Part shown: positions 8,972 to 23,082 of the stretch, piece after piece
Layout: each line of letters opens with the position of its first letter
Position numbering within the stretch: the first letter of the stretch is position 1
From: an uncultured Akkermansia sp.
GTDB taxonomy: Bacteria; Verrucomicrobiota; Verrucomicrobiia; Verrucomicrobiales; Akkermansiaceae
Assembly: GCA_947632055.1 (NCBI GenBank)
Contig: CANRNS010000002.1
Coordinates: 1-64,000 of the forward strand
Reading direction: 5' to 3'
DNA: 64,000 nt
Program-made: the position numbers and the translations under genes
The notes under the pieces: generated by a model
What the model was told of the DNA's origin: nothing
Databases searched by the model: none
Seen by the model: only the letters and a program-made list of their open reading frames with translations

Positions 8972-10369
8972 TCACCCCAACTTGGGCAGAGATGCCGCCG
9001 CTACCGCTTGTCCATGCCTCTTGGTGCGCTCATCCGGCACGCACAAATTAATGTGCAATTCCGGGAACTCTCCCTGCAGCACCTCATTGGCCCGGTCAAT
9101 GATGATTTGGCCGCCTTCACCCGTTGCCACTCGACCCAGGAAGAGCAAGTTGCGCACACTATAGAAACGGGAGAAATACGCCACCGAGTAGCCAAACTCC
9201 ACGCCGATCGTCTCGTATATCTTGCGCGCACGTTCATCCCCCTCTGCCATTGCAGCCTGCACCTTCTTGAGCTGCTCGGGATAAGGCATATCCCCGAAGT
9301 CGAATCCGGCGCGGGGCGCCAAACGAGCCACGGCCTGTTGAGAGAAATACATGGATCCCACGCCCTTATCCCCGGACCACTCATCCACGCCACCCTCCTC
9401 CTGGTAATCCACCGGGACAAAGGCAAGTTCATTGAGCCATGGCATGATATGCCCGTCCGGGTCCACATAACCGGAAGCCAACGAGGTTCCCATGGCTATA
9501 CCCAGAACCGCATCATCGTTCATCCCCATAGCTCCAGCGAGAGCCGTCACCTCCCCGTCATTCACCACGTCAAACGGCACCTGCTTCCCCATCCGTTCGC
9601 TCCACCGCTTTTGCAGGGTATGGAACATCGGGCGTATTACATTCTTGAAGTCATCCTCCGCTATCCCACGGAATAGTGAGGCCACACGCGGCTCGTTGTT
9701 CACGTACACTCCGGCTGCCGACCCGCCTATGGCATCCACTTGCGGCAAATGCTTGGCCACGCGCAGCAACGAATCATCCACTCCCTCCAAATGGTAGTTG
9801 GGATCTTTCTCATGGTAAGGATTCCACACCACTTCCTCAGAATACACAACTTCTCCATTCACCACCGCAGCAGCTTTGCGATCCGACCCACCCAAATCAA
9901 ATCCTATGCGGTAACCATCCAAGTTACGACCGAGAGAAATGGAGCTGAGCTTTTCCTCTGGCAAATCCGCTGCACTGGCCACCTTCACAATCTCGATAGG
10001 TTGGTCATAGATAAGCTTGCCGATGAAGTTCCAGTCAAACTCACGCGCTCCGCCCTTGCAATAGGTCTTGCTCAACATATCCGCGACTTGTTCAGCACCA
10101 GCCACCATTACGGTACACCCTCCCTTCATCCAAAGCAAAAACTTCAGTATTCTTTCCACATACTGGAAGTTCAGAGCATCATTCTCGCCTCCTTCCGGCA
10201 AAAGCTCCCCGCTCCATCGAAAACACGTGCCATCCCGCCGCGTAAGCGCCAGGTCTATCCTGCGTTTTTCGGGAGCTTGCGCCACTTCTTCTTCAAAGGC
10301 CTTATTCCAAAGTGCGGGAGATACAAACTTCGGATCTAACTCGGGGGTATACTTGGGATTGATTTTCAT
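8972..10369 (-). CDS. ROK/hexokinase-like sugar kinase (ASKHA fold)
   Basis: YRIGFDLGGSDRKAAAV...VNDGEVTALAGAMG; start MKINPKYTPELD with TTGACA-17-TATAAG upstream. Confidence 0.65.
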   Translation of the reverse strand: MKINPKYTPELDPKFVSPALWNKAFEEEVAQAPEKRRIDLALTRRDGTCFRWSGELLPEGGENDALNFQYVERILKFLLWMKGGCTVMVAGAEQVADMLSKTYCKGGAREFDWNFIGKLIYDQPIEIVKVASAADLPEEKLSSISLGRNLDGYRIGFDLGGSDRKAAAVVNGEVVYSEEVVWNPYHEKDPNYHLEGVDDSLLRVAKHLPQVDAIGGSAAGVYVNNEPRVASLFRGIAEDDFKNVIRPMFHTLQKRWSERMGKQVPFDVVNDGEVTALAGAMGMNDDAVLGIAMGTSLASGYVDPDGHIMPWLNELAFVPVDYQEEGGVDEWSGDKGVGSMYFSQQAVARLAPRAGFDFGDMPYPEQLKKVQAAMAEGDERARKIYETIGVEFGYSVAYFSRFYSVRNLLFLGRVATGEGGQIIIDRANEVLQGEFPELHINLCVPDERTKRHGQAVAAASLPKLG

Positions 10370-10434
10370 AACGAGGTTCCTCCTTATACACATTTCATGC
10401 CGCCTTGTCAATACATATCCACCCGCTGTCCACA

Positions 10435-10460
10435 GCAAACGCATTAGAAAATGCGCTTGC
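10435..10460. repeat. 26-nt intergenic hairpin, copy B: GCAAACGCATTAGAAAATGCGCTTGC
   Basis: Self-complementary arms; related to copies A and C. Confidence 0.75.
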
Positions 10461-10461
10461 C

Positions 10462-10535
10462 ATTCACGATTGTGTTTTACAATTTACAATTTATTGATAA
10501 TACATGTATTGTGCAATTTTTATCGAATCGTGAAT
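10462..10535. repeat. Inverted repeat ATTCACGATT / AATCGTGAAT enclosing an AT-rich segment with palindrome AATACATGTATT (10499-10510)
   Basis: Perfect 10-bp arms, 54-nt interior. Confidence 0.7.
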
Positions 10536-10722
10536 GTATACAGGCAGGGTCTTGAAAGTCATCATCATGATGACCGCTTGTTGTCATGATAGTTGACGCG
10601 CATCAACAATGACATCTGTCAACATGAGTATATTTGTTGCTTCACTTCTCTCAAATGCGATTGCCCGGATTCACCTATTCTCGTGGACAAATCATCAAGA
10701 TTATGCTAAAAACAATGCCGAC

Positions 10723-11718
10723 ATGCGTAAAAAGATTGTAGGGCTGCTCGTGATTCTCCTGCTCATTGGAGGTACAGTGGTCGTGTGGTCGCAATCAGAT
10801 CGGGAGGAGGACTCGGCTACCCAAGCTGCCCCGGCTGCGCCCTCGGCTCGTATCTCTGCCGAGCAAGCGCAGATTCTCTATGAGCAAGCGTGCTCAATCC
10901 TGAACAACCCCGCTGTCAATGATGTGACCGGCGTACCCTCGATGCTTGAAAAATGCGCTGAGGCCGGTCATGCCGAGGCGAGTTTGCTTCTATTGGATGT
11001 CTATGAAGGCAAGCGAAAAGGCATCGACGCAGATCTACGTAAAGCCTCCGATTGGGCTCTACGTATCGCAACTTGCTCCACAGAACTCAAACTGGCGGTT
11101 GAAGCGCGTTTTCGCTATGCGCGTTACGAGGAACGTCGCGCTACCCGTCAATCCCTCAAAAATGCATTTAACAACATGCGCCTTGCCGCAAGGATGGGCT
11201 GTTCTCAAGCCCGCGCTGAATTAGCTCGTTATCTCATGTTCGGCATAGGAACCTCACGCAACCCTCAGGCTGCCATTCTGGTGCTCAAATGGCTTGCAAA
11301 GCACGATCCGAAAACTCCCAACGTCTTTTTCTACGCGGGATACATGTATATGAAAGGGATGGGTATCTACGGCGGTCCAGATTATAAAACCGCCCTCTTT
11401 CTCTACCGCAAGGGTCTGCGCTGGCACGATCCGCGCGCTATCAACAACATGGCCATGATTTATGAACGTGGTCTGGGCGTCGCCCCTGATCCCGCGAGGG
11501 CCCTGCACTACTACAGGCTGGCTGCCGAACTCGGCTGCCGCGAGGCCTCCACCAACATGCAACGCATGGTCTACAATAGGAAAACATCTGTCGGTAGTAC
11601 ATGGCAGCAGCGCGTGGCACGCGCCTCCCTGCGGGTGCTGGACGCCCTGCCTCTTGCACCCGCCCTGAGGAATTATTTGGAACCGCCACTGCTCCAAGCT
11701 GCCGTTGACCACTCATGA
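10723..11718 (+). CDS. Sel1-like TPR repeat protein with N-terminal membrane anchor
   Basis: MRKKIVGLLVILLLIGGTVVVW; repeated AxxGxxEAxxxLAxxY units. Confidence 0.75.
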   Translation: MRKKIVGLLVILLLIGGTVVVWSQSDREEDSATQAAPAAPSARISAEQAQILYEQACSILNNPAVNDVTGVPSMLEKCAEAGHAEASLLLLDVYEGKRKGIDADLRKASDWALRIATCSTELKLAVEARFRYARYEERRATRQSLKNAFNNMRLAARMGCSQARAELARYLMFGIGTSRNPQAAILVLKWLAKHDPKTPNVFFYAGYMYMKGMGIYGGPDYKTALFLYRKGLRWHDPRAINNMAMIYERGLGVAPDPARALHYYRLAAELGCREASTNMQRMVYNRKTSVGSTWQQRVARASLRVLDALPLAPALRNYLEPPLLQAAVDHS

Positions 11719-12629
11719 GTGCAGCCCGCCAAGCCGTGGAGTACGCTGCCGAACAACTCGGCTTTTCTGCGCTGGGCGTCGCCTCGGCCGACCTTGACCA
11801 AGGGGATGCTCTTCCGCGTTGGTTGAATGATGGCTGTCACGCAGATATGCAATGGCTGGAGCGTCATTTACCCATGCGGCAAAACCCTGCGTTGCTGTTA
11901 CCAGGGGTACGTAGCGTCATCATGCTCACCTATGAGTATCCCCGGCGAGACGTTCGATGCTCCCCAGGCTCCATTGCGCGTTATGCGCAGGGAGAAGATT
12001 ATCATAAGTTGCTTGCTCCCAAATTGGCTGATTTAGATGAAACGCTGCAATTCTACGGCGGATCCCAGAAATGCTTCAGCGATTCCGGACCGGTGAGTGA
12101 ACGTTTCTTTGCGGCCGCAGCGGGTCTTGGCTGGATCGGGCGCAACGGTCTTTTGGTGCGTCCTCGCGGCGGCTCTTTCTGCTTTCTCTCATGTATCCTC
12201 ACAACGCTGCTGCTCCCCACAGACCGCCCCATGCGCAATCACTGCGGCTCCTGCCACCGCTGTGAACAAGCGTGTCCCACGCACGCCTTGGTGAACGGTC
12301 GCTGTGACGCTCGCCGCTGTTTGGCCTATTGGACAATTGAGAGCAAGCAACTTTCCGCTCCTATCGAAATTCAAAAAGCGATGAGCGGCCATCTATACGG
12401 CTGCGATGTATGCCAGGAAGCCTGTCCTTGGAATCACCTGCCCTCTCCGCACGCGGTGGATCCGCATCTGCTCATGCCTGCACGCCTGGCGGCCATGCCG
12501 GAGACGGAGCTGGCCGACCTGCCGGAGGATGAGTGGGCGTGCCTGCTTGCCAACTCGCCCATGCGCCGCACCGGCTCGGCCCACCTGCGCCGCAACATCC
12601 ATACTTTTTCTGATCCGACCCCATCATGA
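11715..12629 (+). CDS. queG: Epoxyqueuosine reductase
   Basis: AAEQLGFSALGVASADLD; SDSGPVSERFFAAAAGLGWIGRNG; CGSCHRCEQACPTHAL and CQEACPWN Fe-S motifs; ATGA overlap with upstream gene. Confidence 0.9.
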   Translation: MSAARQAVEYAAEQLGFSALGVASADLDQGDALPRWLNDGCHADMQWLERHLPMRQNPALLLPGVRSVIMLTYEYPRRDVRCSPGSIARYAQGEDYHKLLAPKLADLDETLQFYGGSQKCFSDSGPVSERFFAAAAGLGWIGRNGLLVRPRGGSFCFLSCILTTLLLPTDRPMRNHCGSCHRCEQACPTHALVNGRCDARRCLAYWTIESKQLSAPIEIQKAMSGHLYGCDVCQEACPWNHLPSPHAVDPHLLMPARLAAMPETELADLPEDEWACLLANSPMRRTGSAHLRRNIHTFSDPTPS

Positions 12630-13429
12630 TCCCTCCTTTCACCTTTGCTCTGCTCCCCTTGGAACAATATACCAATGATTACGGCTCTTGGTACTATGCT
12701 GCTCCATCGTTCCGTTACGATGCACTGGATTCCGCCTCGATGATCGGTCTGCTCATCCTTCTCTTGACTGGGCTTTTCGGTTTCCTCGTCCATCACCGCA
12801 TGGTGGTCTGCATGAAACAATTTTCTGCTGAGCCCACCGCGCTGACCGGCGCTCAGATCGCTCGCCGTATGCTGGATGCCCACGGACTCAGGGATGTGCA
12901 AATCACCCATGTAAAAGGTCAACTCACTGACCACTACAACCCATCCAACCGCACGGTCAACCTCTCAGATTCCGTATGTTCAGAAGCTACAGTTGCCGCC
13001 ATGGCTGTGGCAGCGCATGAATGCGGTCACGCGGTGCAGCATGCCTCTTCCTATCCCTGGCTCAGCCTTCGCTCGCACTTGGTCCCGTTGGTGAACATCG
13101 GCTCGCGCCTTGGACAATTTGTGCTCATGGCAGGGTTTGTTTTATTGGCTTTGGGCGGCAGCACCCTGGTGGTCTGGGTTGGGTTATGTCTTTTCGCCAG
13201 CTCCACTCTTTTTGCCCTGATCACCCTGCCTGTGGAGTTTGATGCCTCTCGCCGTGCCCTCACATGGCTCAATCAAGCGGGCCTTACCTCCCCCTCAATG
13301 CACAATCATGCTGAAGCAGCCTTGCACTGGGCTGCCATGACCTACGTGGCAGCAGCTCTCTCATCCATCGCCATGCTGGCGTACTATGCATTGCGTCTGC
13401 TTTCTGCCTCTTCGCGCTCCCGCCGTTAG
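12626..13429 (+). CDS. YugP-like membrane zinc metallopeptidase
   Basis: AVAAHECGHAVQHASSY (HExxH-type) plus multiple TM segments; LPVEFDASRRA. Confidence 0.85.
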   Translation: MIPPFTFALLPLEQYTNDYGSWYYAAPSFRYDALDSASMIGLLILLLTGLFGFLVHHRMVVCMKQFSAEPTALTGAQIARRMLDAHGLRDVQITHVKGQLTDHYNPSNRTVNLSDSVCSEATVAAMAVAAHECGHAVQHASSYPWLSLRSHLVPLVNIGSRLGQFVLMAGFVLLALGGSTLVVWVGLCLFASSTLFALITLPVEFDASRRALTWLNQAGLTSPSMHNHAEAALHWAAMTYVAAALSSIAMLAYYALRLLSASSRSRR

Positions 13430-13608
13430 TCTTTCCCTGCCTTACGTCACTTGCACAAGAGATTTGCACCATGTCCAAGAGCCCGTCCCGTTCTCTTCTC
13501 TACCCCTCCACATCGGCGCGCATAAGGAGCACCTTCTTCACACTCCCCTTGTGCGTAGGACACATTATCGACTTTCATCTTTCCCCTAAAAGAGAGAAGA
13601 TACTCCAC

Positions 13609-14196
13609 GTGACTAACCGCCGTTACACGTCCATTCTCGTCCTGCTCTGTTCCGTCCTCGCTGGTTGCGATGATACTGATGAACAGCAGCAAAACGCTGC
13701 TCAGGATATTCCCACCTCGATCTCACGCACAGCTCCGCAGCCCAATCCGGAAACCTTGGATGTACGCCCCACGAGTCTGGCCCCTGTGCCTACCCAGCTT
13801 ACCACTTCCCCACGCTACGAACTTTACAGCACCTACAGTGGACAAGATATCCACCAGATCACGGGAGTGTCCGGTCGCACCCTTTGGCTCTGCTTCACGG
13901 CTCCGTGGTGCCCTCATTCTGCGGAAATGGTGCGCGAGCTTAAACAACTCGCCAATGAAGAAAAGGGGCACGTCCAAGTTGTAAATGTGAATGCCGATGC
14001 CTACCCTGATCTTGCGGAGCAATTCCATATCACCAAAGTACCTACGACGATTCTCTACACCGAAGGTGTGAAGCTGCGCACCATCGAGGGCGCTTACAAC
14101 GCCGCCAGCCTGCGCCGCTACCTGCAGCGCGTTCTTTCACGCGATGACGATGCCCAAGATTCCCCGGCGGATGCCCTTCTTATCCCTAACCCCTAA
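13609..14196 (+). CDS. Thioredoxin-fold lipoprotein (proposed GTG start)
   Basis: VTNRRYTSILVLLCSVLAGC lipobox; FTAPWCPHSAEMVRELKQL. Confidence 0.75.
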   Translation: MTNRRYTSILVLLCSVLAGCDDTDEQQQNAAQDIPTSISRTAPQPNPETLDVRPTSLAPVPTQLTTSPRYELYSTYSGQDIHQITGVSGRTLWLCFTAPWCPHSAEMVRELKQLANEEKGHVQVVNVNADAYPDLAEQFHITKVPTTILYTEGVKLRTIEGAYNAASLRRYLQRVLSRDDDAQDSPADALLIPNP

Positions 14197-14208
14197 TACC
14201 AACTCACC

Positions 14209-15177
14209 ATGCGTTTCCTCACCGGTCTCCAACCCAGCGGACAACTTCACATCGGCAACTTTTTCGGCGCCATCCTTCCTGCCGTGCAACTTCAGCACAA
14301 AGGCGAAGCTTTCTACTTTATCGCCAATTACCACGCCATGACAACCATGGCCTCCCCTCAGACCTTACGGGAAAATACGCGCTCTCTCGCCGTTGATTTT
14401 CTTGCCTGCGGGCTCGACCCGCAGAAAGCCGTATTTTTCGAGCAATCCGCCGTCCCGGAAGTGAACGAGCTGGCATGGATTCTGTCTACAGTCTGCCCGA
14501 TGGGGCTTCTGGAGCGTTGCCATTCCTACAAAGAAAAAATGGCTCGTGGTATTGCCGCCACCCATGCGCTCTTCGCCTACCCGGCTCTGATGGCGGCCGA
14601 TATTCTGCTTTACAATTCTGATGCTGTGCCCGTGGGCAAAGACCAAAAGCAGCATCTGGAGGTCACACGCGACCTGGCCGGCAAGATGAACGATACTTTC
14701 GGCCCGGATCTCTTCAAACTGCCTGAACCCATCATCTCTGAATCCACCGCCATTGTCCCCGGGCTGGATGGCCAAAAAATGAGCAAAAGCTACGGTAACG
14801 CTCTCCCCATCTTCGGCGATGAAAAGGAAACACGTAAGCTGATCAACAAAAAAATCATCACTGATGCCACCCCGCTGGAAGCTCCCAAGCCCACGGACCA
14901 TTCCATTATCCTCGCACTATACAAACTCTTCGCCTCCCCGCAGGACTACGACACCATGCTGGCGCGCCATCGTTCCGGCGGCTTCGGTTACGGTCAATTC
15001 AAAAAGGACCTCTTTGAGGCGTACTGGGAATACTTCCGAGCCGCTCGTGAGAAACGCGCCTGGCTCCTTGCCCATCCCGAATACGTGGATGATGTTCTGC
15101 GCTGCGGAGCGTCCCGTGCTCGCGAAGAAGCCTCTCACACTCTTTCCCGCGTGCGCAGGGCTGTCGGTCTCGCCTGA
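14209..15177 (+). CDS. trpS: Tryptophanyl-tRNA synthetase
   Basis: TGLQPSGQLHIGNFFGA; KMSKSYGNALPIF. Confidence 0.95.
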   Translation: MRFLTGLQPSGQLHIGNFFGAILPAVQLQHKGEAFYFIANYHAMTTMASPQTLRENTRSLAVDFLACGLDPQKAVFFEQSAVPEVNELAWILSTVCPMGLLERCHSYKEKMARGIAATHALFAYPALMAADILLYNSDAVPVGKDQKQHLEVTRDLAGKMNDTFGPDLFKLPEPIISESTAIVPGLDGQKMSKSYGNALPIFGDEKETRKLINKKIITDATPLEAPKPTDHSIILALYKLFASPQDYDTMLARHRSGGFGYGQFKKDLFEAYWEYFRAAREKRAWLLAHPEYVDDVLRCGASRAREEASHTLSRVRRAVGLA

Positions 15178-15222
15178 CTTCGCCGTTCCACCAACCAAGA
15201 GCGTACCCCATTCCTGTCCTCT

Positions 15223-15828
15223 TTATTCCGCCTCTCTCCGCAAGCTTGTGCGGAGAGAAAGGGCGGTGAGCAGATCTTTGAAAAGGGCGTAGTCGTGCTC
15301 GCGACTGGCCGAAGGTAAAATATATTGGTACTCGCCGCGGCGGGCGTCCTCCATATCGGCGTTGCGCAAACGCAATTGGATGGTTTCTTCGCTGTCGGTG
15401 CTGCGCCCGCGGAGGCGATTCTCCACCTCCGTGCGCGACAGGTAAATGTAGACATCCGCGTAGGCACGCCGAATGATGGGATCCAAGCAAGAGCGAATAG
15501 ACGCTGCACCCTGCACATCAATATCCATCACTACATCTTCCCCCTGTTCCAAATGGCGCACAACTTCGCTGCGTAGTGTGCCGTAACTGTTACCATGCAC
15601 ACATGCATGCTCCAGAAACTCACCGGCGGCTACTTTAGCATCAAAGTCATCTTGTGCCAAAAAATAATAATCTTTTCCATGGATTTCTCCACCGCGTGGA
15701 GCTCGCGTGGTGCAGGAGATGGAATAGGCTGTAAGTCCGTCCGCCTCAGCCCGACGACAGAGGGTCGTTTTCCCCGACCCACTTGGACCGGATACGATCA
15801 GCAGGGTACCAAGATTTTTATTCGACAT
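15223..15828 (-). CDS. gmk: Guanylate kinase
   Basis: LLIVSGPSGSGKTTLCRR...ISCTTRAPRGGEIHGKDYYF. Confidence 0.95.
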   Translation of the reverse strand: MSNKNLGTLLIVSGPSGSGKTTLCRRAEADGLTAYSISCTTRAPRGGEIHGKDYYFLAQDDFDAKVAAGEFLEHACVHGNSYGTLRSEVVRHLEQGEDVVMDIDVQGAASIRSCLDPIIRRAYADVYIYLSRTEVENRLRGRSTDSEETIQLRLRNADMEDARRGEYQYILPSASREHDYALFKDLLTALSLRTSLRREAE

Positions 15829-16702
15829 TTTGGACTTGTTCACGTATTTTTTCGAGTTCAGTTTTAGCAGTCACTACCAGCTGAGCAAGCTCAGCGCTAT
15901 TGGCTTTCGAACCGGTCGTGTTCAACTCGCGGAATATCTCTTGGCAGAGAAAATCGAGCGGTCGTCCCACAGCCTCATCCGAGCGTGAAATGAACTTTTC
16001 AAATTGCTGAAGATGAGAATGCAAACGTGTCATTTCTTCACTCACGTCACATTTATCGGCAAAAAGAGCGAGTTCCTTCACCAACCGTTCATCCGGCTCA
16101 TCCAGCACCAATCCCTGCTCAATAAGACGCCGAAGCAACGACTCCCGGTAACGGGCAGGCACATCCACGGCAGACTGAAGCATCTGCGCCCTCAATTCGT
16201 GCAACTTCGTCACACGCGTCCATAAATCTCTCGCCAAATTGGCTCCCTCTTGCGCCCTCATTTGTAGGAAATACTCCATCGCCTGCTGCAAGGCGGGCAA
16301 CAAAGCCTCCTTCCACACACTCTCAATCGACGCCGTCTCCCCCACAGAGTCCGTCAGCACACCTAACCGCAGCAACGCATCCACGGAAAGCTGTACGTCA
16401 CGTCCACAAATCGCCTTTACTTCCTCAAGTCGCCCTTGGAGCGCTTCCAATTTGTCACGATGAAGATGCAGCGCCCCCTTATCCGATCCATCTGCCGATT
16501 GCGGAGCAGCAAATACACTCACTCGCCCGCGCGAAATCCGCTGAGCTACGAACTCGCGCACCTGAGGCTCCAACTCGGCCCAGGGACGCGGCAGATTGAT
16601 GGCGCATTCAAGCTGTTTGCGGTTGATACCGCTGATTTCCACACGCAGGGAAGCGCCACAAAATGGGACGGAGGCCGCCCCGAATCCAGTCATGCTGTTC
16701 AT
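15818..16702 (-). CDS. YicC-family endoribonuclease/stress protein
   Basis: MNSMTGFGAAS N-terminus; DFLCQEIFRELNTTGSKANS C-terminal signature. Confidence 0.9.
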   Translation of the reverse strand: MNSMTGFGAASVPFCGASLRVEISGINRKQLECAINLPRPWAELEPQVREFVAQRISRGRVSVFAAPQSADGSDKGALHLHRDKLEALQGRLEEVKAICGRDVQLSVDALLRLGVLTDSVGETASIESVWKEALLPALQQAMEYFLQMRAQEGANLARDLWTRVTKLHELRAQMLQSAVDVPARYRESLLRRLIEQGLVLDEPDERLVKELALFADKCDVSEEMTRLHSHLQQFEKFISRSDEAVGRPLDFLCQEIFRELNTTGSKANSAELAQLVVTAKTELEKIREQVQNVE

Positions 16703-17676
16703 AGGGGTGAAGTACCGATAATTTGGGTAAAACGCGCATCGAGCACAAGAGCCTCCTGCACATTGTAATTGAGATCTTTTCGAAGACTATCCACCGCACG
16801 CATTCGAGCCATTAGATTGGCAACGGAAAACTTTTCCGCCACGGTCTCAATCTCCAGCGCCACCGGCTTCACATCCGGCGCATGCGAAGCGGTCAAAACC
16901 GCCTGCCCCAGGCAAAGCGTGAGCAACTCCAGCATCTGTGTCCGCCTCGCCAAATACTCGGTCTCAATCATGGCAGCAGTAGCATCCTTTTGCTGCGCCT
17001 CCCAATCACGCACATCAGTCCCCTCAGCGATGTTTTTTGCCTCTGCTCTAAGCGCAGAAGTAATTCTATCCGTAATTTCCGCACGCTCTGCTGCCAGTAA
17101 TTCCTGAAAATCTGAACGCAGAGCAAGCGCCGCCACATCCGACCCCAATTTGGCCAACGCAGCACGCACCGCAGGAAGAAACCGCTGCTGCGCTTCACTC
17201 ACCCGCTCTTCCCCAGACAGCTCTGCCAAGTCCATGCGGATGCAACGCGATCGAATGGTGGAAAGCAGGCGACTCGGCAGTTCGGTGATGAGTACGATGA
17301 GGGTCTGCGGCGGCGGTTCCTCCAACGTTTTCAAAAAAGCGTTAGCTGAATCGTCTGACAAGCGATCAGCTTCAGCGACAATCACAAGCCTGGTTTCCCC
17401 AGGTGGCAAGCACATGGTGAGGAAAGGTTCCACGCTGCGGATGGAGCTGATGGTGATAGTTCGGATTTTTGAGCCGGGACGTATCACGCTGCAATTCGGG
17501 TGCATCAAATTTTCTAAACTATCCGCCTTTGCCCCGCATAATAAGGTAGCGAGCTGGAGCGCCAAACGATTTGTGCCACCCTCAGGCGTCCCGGTGATGA
17601 GCAGCGCATGCGGCATACGTCCACCGTCATGGGCGTACTTGAGCAGTTCAAATGCCTGAGCAGATGTAAAGGGCAT
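16699..17676 (-). CDS. holB: DNA polymerase III delta-prime-like clamp-loader subunit
   Basis: HALLITGTPEGGTNRLALQLATLLC; EADRLSDDSANAFLKTLEEPP..IRSRC. Confidence 0.8.
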   Translation of the reverse strand: MPFTSAQAFELLKYAHDGGRMPHALLITGTPEGGTNRLALQLATLLCGAKADSLENLMHPNCSVIRPGSKIRTITISSIRSVEPFLTMCLPPGETRLVIVAEADRLSDDSANAFLKTLEEPPPQTLIVLITELPSRLLSTIRSRCIRMDLAELSGEERVSEAQQRFLPAVRAALAKLGSDVAALALRSDFQELLAAERAEITDRITSALRAEAKNIAEGTDVRDWEAQQKDATAAMIETEYLARRTQMLELLTLCLGQAVLTASHAPDVKPVALEIETVAEKFSVANLMARMRAVDSLRKDLNYNVQEALVLDARFTQIIGTSPL

Positions 17677-17680
17677 GACG

Positions 17681-18743
17681 CTACAATTCCGGGTATGAAC
17701 CAAGCACCTTCAACATGGGGCTCCCCCGCCGCAGCTCTTCCAAGCAGACGCGCAACGGATCGCATTCCTCATGGCCCTCAACATCAATGTAAAAAAGATA
17801 CTCCCACGACATGTGCCGCGATGGCCTCGAATCAATGCAGTAGATATTAATTCCGTGCTTTTTGAAGAGCATCAGCACATCTGCCAACGAGCCCGGCACA
17901 TGCGGCACGCCAAAACAGATGGTGGCGCGATCTTTTCCGGTGGGCCGAGTACGCTGTTTACCAACTACGGCGAAACGCGTTGTGTTCGTGGCATTATCCT
18001 GGATATTGGCCTCCAGTACGTGAAGCTTGTTGAGTTCGCCAACAAGTCGGCTCCCCAGAGCGGCCGCGCCCATAGCGACCTCCGAATGAGCCAATTGAGC
18101 CGCCGCTGCAGTGGAGGCAGTAGAAATCTGCTCGGCATTTGGGAAATTCTGCTGCAACCACAGCTTGCACTGCCCCAGCACCTGCGGGTGCGAATAGATT
18201 GTACGGATTTCCCCTCTCTCGCAATTTGCCAGCAGACAATTCTGCACGCTCTGCATGTGCTGCGCACAGATGCGCAAACTGGAGCTACCCATGAGCAAAT
18301 CCATCGTCTGCGTCACAAAGCCGGCCGTGTTGTTTTCGATGGGTACGACAGCATAATCGACTTCGCCGCGTTCCGTCGCATCAAAAAGGTGCGAAAATGA
18401 AGCAAATGGCATGAGTGTCACACTTTCCCCAAAGCGCGCAAGCGCCGCCTGATGACTCCACGTTCCCTCCGGTCCCAAATAACCCACGCGCAATCCGCCC
18501 TCCAGCAGGTAGCCGCAACTAATAATCTGGCGATAGATGCTTAGCAGGGCTTCATCCGGCAGCACCCCTGCATTAAGTCGTGCCAATTTTTCGCGCTGCG
18601 CGCTCTCGCGCTCCGGCACAAAAAGTTCACCCCCATCGGCGGCCTTAATTTCACCCACACGGTGTACGTACTGCATACGCTCCTTGAGCAGCTCCACAAT
18701 AGACGCATCCACACGGTCAATCTGCTCGCGCAACTGTTCTATC

Positions 18744-18751
<8 letters not shown>
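17681..18751 (-). CDS. pheA: Bifunctional chorismate mutase/prephenate dehydratase
   Basis: N-terminal CM helix; [29 protein letters not shown]-like motif [20 protein letters not shown]. Confidence 0.9.
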
Positions 18752-22493
<3,742 letters not shown>

Positions 22494-22509
22494 TGCGCAA
22501 TGGTGTGTA

Positions 22510-22905
22510 TCAGCGCTCAGGCGGTACCGGATTCTTGTGCCACACAATCACACCCTTCCCCACAGCGTAAAAAAACACCGCCATCAACACCCCGATGAAA
22601 ATCGCCATCGCGGCAAGAGCGGACCCATTTTCCTGGATCAGTCCTTTGAAGTTCACCGCCCACGGATAAAGCAATATCACCTCCAAATCGAACACTAAAA
22701 ACAACACCGCCACCAAGTAATACTTAATCGAGAAAAATCCAGGCGCTCCGTCCCCCTCCGGCACATTACCGCATTCATACGGTATATCCTGCGCCTTACG
22801 CATCTTCGCCCGCCGCCCAAATATCACGCTCAAAACCAAAATTATTCCTGCAAAGCCAAACCCGGCCAGCAACTGCACCAACGCTGAAAAATACTCTTGC
22901 TGCAT
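22510..22905 (-). CDS. nuoA: NADH-quinone oxidoreductase subunit A
   Basis: [42 protein letters not shown]. Confidence 0.95.
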   Translation of the reverse strand: MQQEYFSALVQLLAGFGFAGIILVLSVIFGRRAKMRKAQDIPYECGNVPEGDGAPGFFSIKYYLVAVLFLVFDLEVILLYPWAVNFKGLIQENGSALAAMAIFIGVLMAVFFYAVGKGVIVWHKNPVPPER

Positions 22906-23082
22906 ACCTTCTTCGCCGCCTTATACCATATTCTCCCCGCCCTGTCAAGATGCACAAAATCGCGCCCGGGGCAAACGCATGAGAACATGCCGTCGCTATT
23001 GTCAACATGAACGCATTTGGACCGCAAACGCAAATTGACAAGACGAGCGTGAGATAACATGCTCCAAAAGAGAGAGCGTGAA

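Noticed and set aside
22940-23060. Possible fourth copy of the 26-nt hairpin (GCAAACGCATGAGAACATGCCGTCGC)
   Set aside because: Three stem mismatches; similarity too weak to separate from chance without a model search.
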